Below, one piece after another: positions 1 to 5,525 of a stretch of 5,525 bases of DNA (the stretch's first letter is position 1; every line of letters starts with the position of its first letter). A model generated the notes under the pieces. It made no database searches and was not told where the DNA came from. It saw nothing but the letters and a program-made list of their open reading frames with translations. The stretch is taken from assembly GCA_002327725.1 (NCBI GenBank), contig DCXP01000067.1, positions 1,047-6,571 of the forward strand. The letters run 5' to 3'. A program made the position numbers and the translations under genes. This DNA is from Proteobacteria bacterium UBA2133. GTDB taxonomy: Bacteria > Pseudomonadota > Gammaproteobacteria > Arenicellales > UBA868.

Positions 1-206
1 GACACCCCGTCGGCGCCGGGCAGACGGATATCCATGATCACCAGGTCGGGCTGGCTAGACTTGAGACATTCGCGCATCGTATCCCCATCGCCGGCACCTA
101 CTACATCAAAACCTTCCCGACCCAAATAGCGCTGCACCAGGCTGCGGATTTCCTGCTCGTCATCAACGATCAGAATCTGTTTCCTGGCTTTGAGGGAGGG
201 GGTCAC
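1..206 (-). CDS. Response regulator, N-terminal receiver domain (partial, runs off left edge)
   Basis: This is the beginning of a response regulator that would accept a phosphoryl group from a histidine kinase, very likely the hybrid kinase just upstream. I translated 68 codons by hand from a GTG at 206-204. Residues 11-17 read ILIVDDE, giving the acidic pocket D15/D16. The expected phospho-acceptor is D59 in VIMDIRLPGADG (56-67). The segment around D59, together with the MRECL helix before it, looks more like OmpR/PhoB-family receivers than FixJ/LuxR ones, but the output domain lies outside the window, so the subfamily is a guess. The GTG start is supported by an AAGG (219-216 on the minus strand) with a 9-base spacer, and no ATG precedes it in a sensible place. 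The gene starts 25 bases after the kinase stop, so the two are probably co-transcribed. The receiver identity is secure; the regulated target is not visible. Confidence 0.9.
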   Translation of the reverse strand, partial: MTPSLKARKQILIVDDEQEIRSLVQRYLGREGFDVVGAGDGDTMRECLKSSQPDLVIMDIRLPGADGV

Positions 207-231
207 GATAATCTGCCTTGGGCTGACCCGC

Positions 232-1896
232 TCAGTGACCTGTTATAGCGGCTGGGTTCAGCGCCAGGCGCACAGCTTTGGCAAGCTCCTGTGCAGAAAA
301 CGGTTTCGCCAGCGTCGCGGCAGGAGGGCTGGTGGCCTCACTATCGCTCATGCGGTTTGTCTGGCCGGAGATGCATAAGGCCTCGATATGAGGGTGCGTT
401 ATTTTCAGTCGATGACACAGGCTCTCGCCATCGATACCCCCGGGCATCAGCAGGTCTGTCAGCAGTAAATCAAGATCCGGGTGAATCTCGGCAAGCTGCT
501 GTGCCTGCTGCCCGTCAGAGGCGTCCAGTGTGTTGTAGCCGAGATCCTCGAGTACCCGACAGATAAAGTGACGGACATCCGGATCGTTTTCCACCACCAG
601 AATTCGTTCTCCATTGCCGCCAGGCACGTCTACCGGTGCAATGTGGGATGCCTTGTCTTCTTCCGCGGTGGCACGGGGCAGGTAGAGTTCCACCCGGGTG
701 CCGATACCGGGTTTACTGGCCAGGCATACCTGCCCCCCTGACTGGCGGGCAAACCCATACACCGTGCTCAACCCGAGGCCCGTGCCGGTACCCACACCTT
801 TGGTTGTAAAGAAGGGCTCAAAGGCACGCTCGACGATATCAGAGGGCATGCCTTCGCCGTCATCCTCGATTACGTACATCACAAAGTCGCCGGGATCGAG
901 TCCGAGCCGCGTTTGCTGCTGGTCCAGCGAGATATTGGCTGTGCTGATGACAAGGTGCCCGCCCTGGGGCATGGCATCACGTGCGTTCAGCGCCAGGTTG
1001 AGGATCGCGTTCTCCAGTCTGATCGGATCGACTTGTGTGGCCCAGGTGTGTGTGCCCGGGTCTATTTCAACCTCGATGGCGTCACCGAGGGTGCGCTTGA
1101 GCATGGCCCCGATATCAGCGAATAGTCGGGCTGGGCGCACGGCGGTTGGGGTAAGAGTCTGGTGGCTGGAGAATGCCAGCAGCTGGCGGGTCAATTCAGC
1201 GCCCCGACGTGAGGCGCCGGCGGCGGCGTGCAGCGATTCACGGGTCGCCACATCGGGCTGCGGATCATCACCGATCAGATCCAGGTTGCCCTGGATAATG
1301 GTCAAAAGGTTGTTGAAATCATGGGCGATACCGCTGGTCAACTGGCCCAGGGCGTTCAGTTTCTGTGACTCGAGCAGCGCAGCCTGGGCGCTCTTATGCT
1401 GGGCAATTTCCTGCTTTAAGGCCTGGTTGAGGTCGCGCAGATCGGCGGTGCGCTCGGTGACTCTCTGTTCCAGCAGATCATGGCTTTCCTGCAGCGCCTG
1501 TTCGGCTTTCTTGCGCTCGGTGATATCCGTATAGATGGTCACGAATCCACCGCTTTTCAGCGGGATGCCGTGAATTTCCAGCACCTGGCCGTTCGGCCGG
1601 GTGCGTTCGAAATGGTGTGGTACAAACTGGCGGGCCAATGCCATGCGTTCGCGTACCTGCTCGGCAGGGTTGCCGGGGCCGTAGTCACCACGCTGGGCGT
1701 TGAACAAAAACAGGGCTTCGAGCGGTGTGCCGATCTGTGCGAATTCAGCCGGGAATTCGAGCATCTGGGTAAAGTACCGGTTCCAGCTGACCAGTCGCAG
1801 TGACTGGTCGAAAACCGACACGCCCTGGTCAAGGTGATCCAGGGCATCCAGGGTGAGCATGGCCCTTGCCAGCAGGCTGTCTTGATCTGATTCCAT
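232..1896 (-). CDS. Hybrid sensor histidine kinase: PAS, HisKA, HATPase, receiver
   Basis: A 554-residue cytoplasmic hybrid histidine kinase that autophosphorylates in response to a signal and passes phosphate to a receiver. Domains in order: a PAS-like sensor at about 14-127, ending in the typical TDITERKKAE junction; a coiled-coil linker at about 128-180; HisKA with the H-box GIAHDFNNLL and phospho-acceptor H192; an HATPase domain with N-box NLALNARDAM (N304), G1 box DDGEGMP (345-351), F-box FEPFFTTKG and G2 GTGTGLGLS; and a receiver at about 430-546 with acceptor D481 and conserved K531. The HDFNNLL H-box is the type common in soluble PAS kinases with fused receivers. In the receiver the usual acidic pair is E436-N437, a conservative change plus an amide. 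There is no signal peptide or membrane segment, so the PAS domain probably senses a cytoplasmic ligand or redox state. The ATG at 1896 is the first good start, but no clear Shine-Dalgarno precedes it; M13 (1860) is an alternative. The stop is 25 bases before the response regulator. No Hpt domain is visible. The signal is unknown. Confidence 0.95.
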   Translation of the reverse strand: MESDQDSLLARAMLTLDALDHLDQGVSVFDQSLRLVSWNRYFTQMLEFPAEFAQIGTPLEALFLFNAQRGDYGPGNPAEQVRERMALARQFVPHHFERTRPNGQVLEIHGIPLKSGGFVTIYTDITERKKAEQALQESHDLLEQRVTERTADLRDLNQALKQEIAQHKSAQAALLESQKLNALGQLTSGIAHDFNNLLTIIQGNLDLIGDDPQPDVATRESLHAAAGASRRGAELTRQLLAFSSHQTLTPTAVRPARLFADIGAMLKRTLGDAIEVEIDPGTHTWATQVDPIRLENAILNLALNARDAMPQGGHLVISTANISLDQQQTRLGLDPGDFVMYVIEDDGEGMPSDIVERAFEPFFTTKGVGTGTGLGLSTVYGFARQSGGQVCLASKPGIGTRVELYLPRATAEEDKASHIAPVDVPGGNGERILVVENDPDVRHFICRVLEDLGYNTLDASDGQQAQQLAEIHPDLDLLLTDLLMPGGIDGESLCHRLKITHPHIEALCISGQTNRMSDSEATSPPAATLAKPFSAQELAKAVRLALNPAAITGH

Positions 1897-2058
1897 GAGT
1901 TTGGTTGGCCGCGGTGGGTCGGCGCAGGGAGAAGGTTACCTAAGCGCGGGGGGTGCGAGGGCGCCGATCGTGAAGATTTTACCGTTGGGTTACAAAACGG
2001 GTGTGCCAGAACAGCATCCATGTGCTTTTTTGGCCTAAACTAGTATCGCTACCGGGAT

Positions 2059-2084
2059 TCAGCCAAGTCGGCGTTGTCAGCCAA
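2059..2084. repeat. Short direct repeat TCAGCCAA
   Basis: Two exact copies of TCAGCCAA lie at 2059-2066 and 2077-2084, 18 bases apart start to start, about 80-105 bases upstream of the acyl-CoA synthetase ATG. Tandem sites like this can bind a response regulator dimer, but eight bases is short enough to arise by chance. The spacing is not an exact multiple of a helical turn. Its presence is certain; a function is not shown. Confidence 0.3.
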
Positions 2085-2109
2085 TCCTGGGAGACGAGTC
2101 CGCCGTGCC

Positions 2110-2125
2110 CGGGCCAAAAGGCCCG
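2110..2125 (+). other. GC hairpin upstream of the acyl-CoA synthetase gene
   Basis: CGGGCC and GGCCCG form a perfect six-pair stem around an AAAA loop. It lies 39 bases before the ATG at 2165, in the probable 5' leader. There is no following run of T, so it is not a standard intrinsic terminator. It could stabilise the leader or be incidental. Confidence 0.4.
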
Positions 2126-2154
2126 CAAACTAGAGCCGGACCGAAAACAAAACG

Positions 2155-2162
2155 AAGGAAGG
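2155..2162 (+). promoter_or_regulatory. Ribosome binding site that fixes the acyl-CoA synthetase start
   Basis: The purine run AAGGAAGG sits just before the ATG at 2165; its first AAGGA leaves a 5-base spacer. This makes 2165 a better start than the upstream in-frame GTG at 2105, which would add 20 proline- and lysine-rich residues not expected in this family and encoded over the hairpin. Confidence 0.7.
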
Positions 2163-2164
2163 AT

Positions 2165-4120
2165 ATGACGGATTCGAAAGAATCAGACACGGATACTTTC
2201 CCTAAGTTGCTGATTGACCGGGCGCGTCGTTACGCCGATAAGCCGGCGATGCGCGAGAAGGATCTGGGTATCTGGCAGACCTGGACCTGGAGTCAGATGC
2301 TGGGCGAGATTCGCGCCTTTGCCTGTGGCCTGCATACGCTCGGATTCGAACGCGGCGACAGGATTGTCATCATCGGTGACAACCGGCCCCGCCTTTACTG
2401 GACCATGGCAGCTGCACAGGCATTGGGCGGTGTGCCGGTGCCTGCCTACCAGGATGCGGCCGCTGATGAAATGCAGTACGTTCTTGAGCATGCCGGTGCC
2501 CGCTTTGCAGTGGTGGAAAACCAGGAACAGGTCGACAAGGTGCGGGAGGTCGAGGGTCGTTGCCCCGAGTTGCAGGAGATCGTCTTTGACGATCCGCGCG
2601 GGCTGGACAACTACGACCACAACCACTTATACGATTTTGCCGATGTCCAGCAGCGTGGCCGAGAGTTCGAAAAAGCCCATGCAGAATTCTTCGAGCAGGA
2701 GGTTACCCGGGGTCGTGGCAGTGACGTTGCCGTCATTCTTTACACATCGGGCACTACCGGTAAACCTAAGGGCGTGGTGTTAAGTCAGGACAATGTCTTG
2801 ATCACGGCCCGCAATAGCATCGAAAGGGACAGTTTGCGCCAGGACGACAATATCCTGGCGTATCTGCCGATGGCCTGGGTTGGTGATCACATTTTCTCCT
2901 ACGGCCAGGCCTACGTCGCCGGTTTCTGCGTCCATTGCCCCGAAAGTCCGGCCACAGTGTTGCAGGATCTGCGGGAAGTCGGACCAACCTACTACTTTGC
3001 GCCGCCCCGCGTGTTCGAGAACCTGCTGACCACAGTATTGATCCGAATGGAGGATGCTGGCTGGATCAAGCGCACAATGTTCCATTACTTCATGGGTGTC
3101 GCGCGCCGGGCTGGGCCCAGGATACTGAATTCTAGCCCAGTACCCGTACTCGACCGACTGCTGTACAGCATTGGCTGGTTCCTGGTATACGGTCCGTTGA
3201 AAAACACCCTGGGCATGAGTCGGATCCGCATCGCCTACACGGCAGGCGAGGCTATCGGCCCCGAAATTTTTGAGTTTTACCGCTCGCTCGGGATTAACCT
3301 GAAGCAACTGTACGGCCAGACCGAGGCCGCGGTGTTCGTCACCATGCAGCCCGATAACGAGGTCCGATCGGACACGGTCGGCACTCCGGCGCCGGGTGTG
3401 GAAGTGAAGATCAATGACAACAGCGAAGTGCTGTACCGCAGTCCCGGCGTTTTTCTCGAGTACTACAAGAACGCCGAGGCGACCCGCGAGACCAAGACGT
3501 CTGATGACTGGGTGCATACCGGTGACGCCGGTTATTTCGACGATGAGGGTCACCTGCGCATCATCGACCGGGCCAAGGATGTCGGCAAGCTGACCGACGA
3601 GGCCATGTTTGCGCCCAAGTTTCTTGAGAACAAACTGAAATTTTTCCCCGAGATCAAAGAAGCGGTAACTTTCGGTGACGGACGCGATTTTGTGTCCGCG
3701 TTTGTCAACATCGATCTGGATGCGGTCGGCAACTGGGCCGAGCGTAACAACGTGGCTTACGCGAGTTACCAGGAACTGGCTGGACACCCACAGGTCTATG
3801 ACCTGGTGCAGCAGTGTATTGACCAGGTCAACCGCAGCCTGGCTGACGATTCACATCTGGCCTCGTCGCAGATCCAGCGTTTTCTGGTGCTGCATAAGGA
3901 ACTCGATCCGGATGATGGCGAACTCACCCGCACCCGCAAAGTACGCCGGCGCATTATCGCCGACAAGTACGGCATGCTGATCGACGCGTTCTACACCGAC
4001 AAGGATCACTGTTATATAGAGACGGACGTGACTTTCGAGGACGGCCGCAAGGGATCAATATCAGCGACCCTGGAGATTCGTGGAGTAGACCGGTTCGAGC
4101 CATTGGCGAAGGCCAGCTAG
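2165..4120 (+). CDS. Long-chain-type AMP-forming acyl-CoA synthetase
   Basis: A 651-residue member of the ANL adenylating superfamily, closest in style to long-chain fatty acyl-CoA synthetases (FAA1/FadD-like). It should convert a carboxylic acid, ATP and CoA to acyl-CoA, AMP and pyrophosphate. Visible motifs: the phosphate-binding loop YTSGTTGKPKG (193-203), LPMAWVGDH (234-242), PPRVFENL (280-287), AYTAGEAIGPE (357-367), YGQTE (383-387), WVHTGDAG (449-456), the hinge region IDRAKD (467-472) and, near the C-terminus, TRTRKVRR with a probable catalytic lysine at K592. Length and motif order are those of a complete enzyme, and no frameshift is seen. The odd part is the segment after DRAKD, VGKLTDEAMFAPKFLENKL (473-491), where most relatives have a serine/glycine-rich loop (TSGGK) before the AP-x-x-IE motif. 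No membrane segment is obvious. It heads an operon with an HAAT-type transporter, suggesting that an imported acid is its substrate. Chain length or ring type cannot be told from sequence. Confidence 0.93.
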   Translation: MTDSKESDTDTFPKLLIDRARRYADKPAMREKDLGIWQTWTWSQMLGEIRAFACGLHTLGFERGDRIVIIGDNRPRLYWTMAAAQALGGVPVPAYQDAAADEMQYVLEHAGARFAVVENQEQVDKVREVEGRCPELQEIVFDDPRGLDNYDHNHLYDFADVQQRGREFEKAHAEFFEQEVTRGRGSDVAVILYTSGTTGKPKGVVLSQDNVLITARNSIERDSLRQDDNILAYLPMAWVGDHIFSYGQAYVAGFCVHCPESPATVLQDLREVGPTYYFAPPRVFENLLTTVLIRMEDAGWIKRTMFHYFMGVARRAGPRILNSSPVPVLDRLLYSIGWFLVYGPLKNTLGMSRIRIAYTAGEAIGPEIFEFYRSLGINLKQLYGQTEAAVFVTMQPDNEVRSDTVGTPAPGVEVKINDNSEVLYRSPGVFLEYYKNAEATRETKTSDDWVHTGDAGYFDDEGHLRIIDRAKDVGKLTDEAMFAPKFLENKLKFFPEIKEAVTFGDGRDFVSAFVNIDLDAVGNWAERNNVAYASYQELAGHPQVYDLVQQCIDQVNRSLADDSHLASSQIQRFLVLHKELDPDDGELTRTRKVRRRIIADKYGMLIDAFYTDKDHCYIETDVTFEDGRKGSISATLEIRGVDRFEPLAKAS

Positions 4121-4148
4121 GGCAACTCACAGGTAGCGGCAACGAATC

Positions 4149-5324
4149 ATGAGTGACTTGCAATACCGGGATCGCATCACTTTCCACCGGGCGCTGGAAG
4201 TGATGGAGGTCGATTTCTCGGGGCTCACGTTCGGGGACGAAAGAGAGGTCGACCGCTTCTACGATGAAGCGGATGGCCTGTTGAAGGAGAGCGGGAGTCG
4301 GTGGTATTTCCTCGTTAACTATACCGACTCGGATGTGAATGATACGGCCTGGGCACGGTTTGCGGAGCGCGGCAAGCAGACCAATATCAATTACAGTTTG
4401 GGCAGCGTCCGGTTTGGCGTCTCGGCGCATGTGCGCGAAGAGATCCGGAGTCAGGCCAGGGAACAGGCTGAGTTTCGCGCCAACCTCTACGAGAGTCGGG
4501 ACGATGCCCTGTTTGCCATCAGCGAACTACACAAACGGCATAGAACCGCCAGCAAGCAGCGGCAATACCTGCTGGAAGTGAGCGACATCCATTTGCATTT
4601 TGGCGGCGTCAGAGCGCTTGACGGGGTCGGTTTCCAGGTTGAAGAGGGTGAAATCTTCTCGATCATCGGTCCCAACGGGGCTGGCAAGACGTCGATGCTC
4701 AACGTCATCAGCGGTTTCTACAAACCGAGCCGGGGGCAAATTCTTTTTGATGGCAAAGATCGGACCCGTTGCAACTCCGGACAGGTGGCCCGCTTGGGTT
4801 TTGCACGCACCTTCCAGAACATCGCTTTGTTTAAGCGTATGTCCACCCTCGACAACATTATGACGGGGCGTTTTCTGAAGATGAAAAGTAATGTTTTTTA
4901 TGACGCCATCTATGTCGGGCGGGCGAGAGCCGAAGAAGAAAAACACCGCGAGCAGGTGGAACAGGTGATCGATTTCCTTGAGATCCAGGAGATCCGCAAG
5001 ACCCCTGTGGGTCGGTTGCCTTATGGGCTGCAGAAGCGGGTCGAGTTGGGCCGAGCGCTGGTAATGGAGCCTCGGGTACTGCTGCTGGATGAACCGATGG
5101 CGGGTATGAACCTGGAGGAGAAAGAGGACATGGCCCGGTTTGTTCTCGATGCGAACGAGCAGTGGGGCACTACCCTGATCTTGATCGAACATGACATGAG
5201 CGTGGTCATGGATATCTCAACCCAGGTGGTGGTTCTGGACCACGGTGAGAAAATCGCAGAAGGCGCTCCCGATGAGATTCGCAACGACCCGGTGGTGATC
5301 CGAGCCTACCTGGGCGAGCACTGA
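4149..5324 (+). CDS. LivG-type ABC transporter ATPase with extra N-terminal SpoIIAA/STAS-like domain
   Basis: A 391-residue protein, about 135 residues longer than a usual LivG. Residues from about 140 form a complete HAAT-family ATPase that powers uptake through LivH/LivM-type permeases. It has Walker A GPNGAGKTS (174-182), Q-loop Q223 in FARTFQN, a signature LPYGLQKR (290-297, replacing LSGGQ as is common in LivG), Walker B LLLDEP with D314/E315, and switch H348 in IEHDMS. Residues 1-135 are a separate domain with an apparent alternating strand/helix pattern: EVMEVDFSGL, a helix with REVDRFYDEADGLL, WYFLVNY, a helix with AWARFAERG, SVRFGVS, and a final ALFAISELH helix. This resembles SpoIIAA-like/STAS folds; that assignment is an inference. 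No in-frame ATG lies at the domain boundary, so the fusion looks genuine. The ATG at 4149 has only a weak upstream AGGTAG (4131-4136). It lies 28 bases after the acyl-CoA synthetase and 20 bases before the permease. Confidence 0.93.
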   Translation: MSDLQYRDRITFHRALEVMEVDFSGLTFGDEREVDRFYDEADGLLKESGSRWYFLVNYTDSDVNDTAWARFAERGKQTNINYSLGSVRFGVSAHVREEIRSQAREQAEFRANLYESRDDALFAISELHKRHRTASKQRQYLLEVSDIHLHFGGVRALDGVGFQVEEGEIFSIIGPNGAGKTSMLNVISGFYKPSRGQILFDGKDRTRCNSGQVARLGFARTFQNIALFKRMSTLDNIMTGRFLKMKSNVFYDAIYVGRARAEEEKHREQVEQVIDFLEIQEIRKTPVGRLPYGLQKRVELGRALVMEPRVLLLDEPMAGMNLEEKEDMARFVLDANEQWGTTLILIEHDMSVVMDISTQVVVLDHGEKIAEGAPDEIRNDPVVIRAYLGEH

Positions 5325-5329
5325 AACCT

Positions 5330-5335
5330 GGAGGG
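5330..5335 (+). promoter_or_regulatory. Ribosome binding site of the permease gene
   Basis: GGAGGG lies in the 20-base gap after the ATPase stop, 9 bases before the ATG at 5345. It is the strongest Shine-Dalgarno match in the plus-strand operon and supports that start. Confidence 0.75.
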
Positions 5336-5344
5336 ACAGAAACG

Positions 5345-5525
5345 ATGTGGAATCCGATCTTTTTTGTGGAAGTGCTGATCGGGGGGCTGTTGTCCGGAAT
5401 CATGTACTCGCTGGTTGCACTTGGCTTCGTTCTGATCTTCAAGGCTTCCGGTGTATTCAATTTTGCCCAGGGCGCAATGGTGCTGTTCGCGGCGCTGACC
5501 TTTGTAGTGCTGCTTGAGATGGGCG
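5345..5525 (+). CDS. LivH-type branched-chain amino acid ABC transporter permease (partial, runs off right edge)
   Basis: The first 60 codons of an inner-membrane permease of the HAAT family, which forms the translocation path together with a LivM-type partner. My translation opens MWNPIFFVEVLIGGLLSGIM. A first membrane segment covers about residues 8-32 and a second begins near residue 44. The segment between them, with FNFAQGAMV (38-46), matches the conserved N-F-AQG/H-G motif after the first helix of LivH proteins, as does YSLVALGFVLIF (21-32). It follows the LivG-type ATPase by 20 bases and is presumably co-transcribed with it. The remainder, and any LivM, LivF or binding-protein genes, would lie beyond the window. 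The transported solute need not be an amino acid: HAAT systems next to CoA ligases often appear to serve other carboxylates. Confidence 0.9.
   Translation, partial: MWNPIFFVEVLIGGLLSGIMYSLVALGFVLIFKASGVFNFAQGAMVLFAALTFVVLLEMG

Larger units (their letters stand above)
1897..2164. promoter_or_regulatory. Divergent intergenic region between kinase and acyl-CoA synthetase genes
   Basis: This 268-base region should contain the promoters of both units, since the flanking genes point away from each other. No convincing sigma-70 promoter with both boxes is visible. On the minus strand TAAAAT (1981-1976) is a fair -10 match without a good -35. On the plus strand TAAACT (2036-2041) and TAGTAT (2041-2046) are weak -10 candidates, also without a -35. 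A sigma-54-like TGGCAC (minus strand, about 2010-2005) lacks the downstream GC element. A short dyad, CCGTT (1982-1986) and AACGG (1996-2000), overlaps the minus-strand candidate and could be an operator. The region also holds a direct repeat and a hairpin, listed separately. No small gene or RNA is evident in it. Confidence 0.5.

Noticed and set aside
698..1534. Long plus-strand open frame (278 codons) opposite the histidine kinase
   Set aside because: It lies fully antisense to a kinase with all its motifs intact. Its translation is rich in serine, arginine and cysteine, as expected for a shadow frame in GC-rich DNA.
1994..2010. Sigma-54-type promoter on the minus strand (TGGCAC and following bases)
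   Set aside because: The -24 half fits, but the position of the required GC at -12 reads TT, so the element is incomplete.
1557..2021. Minus-strand open frame spanning the kinase start
   Set aside because: It overlaps the kinase PAS domain in another frame and has proline-, serine- and cysteine-rich content without motifs.
2105..2164. GTG at 2105 as start of the acyl-CoA synthetase
   Set aside because: It would add 20 low-complexity basic residues encoded across a hairpin. The ATG at 2165 has a far better ribosome binding site. A GGGAG at 2089-2093 with an 11-base spacer keeps it barely possible.
2780..3787. Long minus-strand open frame (335 codons) opposite the acyl-CoA synthetase
   Set aside because: It is antisense to a complete enzyme gene. 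Its translation shows no recognisable motif, and its length is explained by codon bias on the coding strand.

Overview
The window reads as a stretch of a proteobacterial chromosome, most likely beta- or gammaproteobacterial. It is moderately GC-rich, densely packed and made of short operons. The lineage is inferred from gene style and is not proven. It holds two divergent transcription units around a 268-base intergenic region (1897-2164).

Left, on the minus strand, is a two-component signalling pair. A soluble hybrid sensor histidine kinase (1896 to 232: PAS, coiled coil, HisKA, HATPase, C-terminal receiver) is followed after 25 bases by a response regulator. The regulator starts with GTG at 206 and runs off the left edge after 68 codons. 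No transmembrane segment is visible in the kinase, so it probably reads an intracellular signal.

Right, on the plus strand, are three genes in tight series. The first is a long-chain-type AMP-forming acyl-CoA synthetase (2165-4120). After 28 bases comes a LivG-type ABC ATPase carrying an extra N-terminal domain of about 135 residues (4149-5324). After 20 bases comes the start of a LivH-type permease (5345 to the right edge). This looks like the front of a branched-chain-amino-acid-type (HAAT) transporter operon whose lead gene is a CoA ligase. The simplest reading is that a carboxylic acid (fatty, aromatic, terpenoid or similar) is imported by the transporter and trapped or activated as its CoA thioester. 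The divergent kinase/regulator pair would control this. Substrate and regulatory link are inferences from layout.

The most noteworthy features are the N-terminal domain fused to the LivG ATPase, whose predicted beta-alpha pattern resembles SpoIIAA-like/STAS folds, and the altered loop after the DRxKD motif of the acyl-CoA synthetase. No RNA genes, mobile elements, CRISPR arrays or clear terminators were seen.
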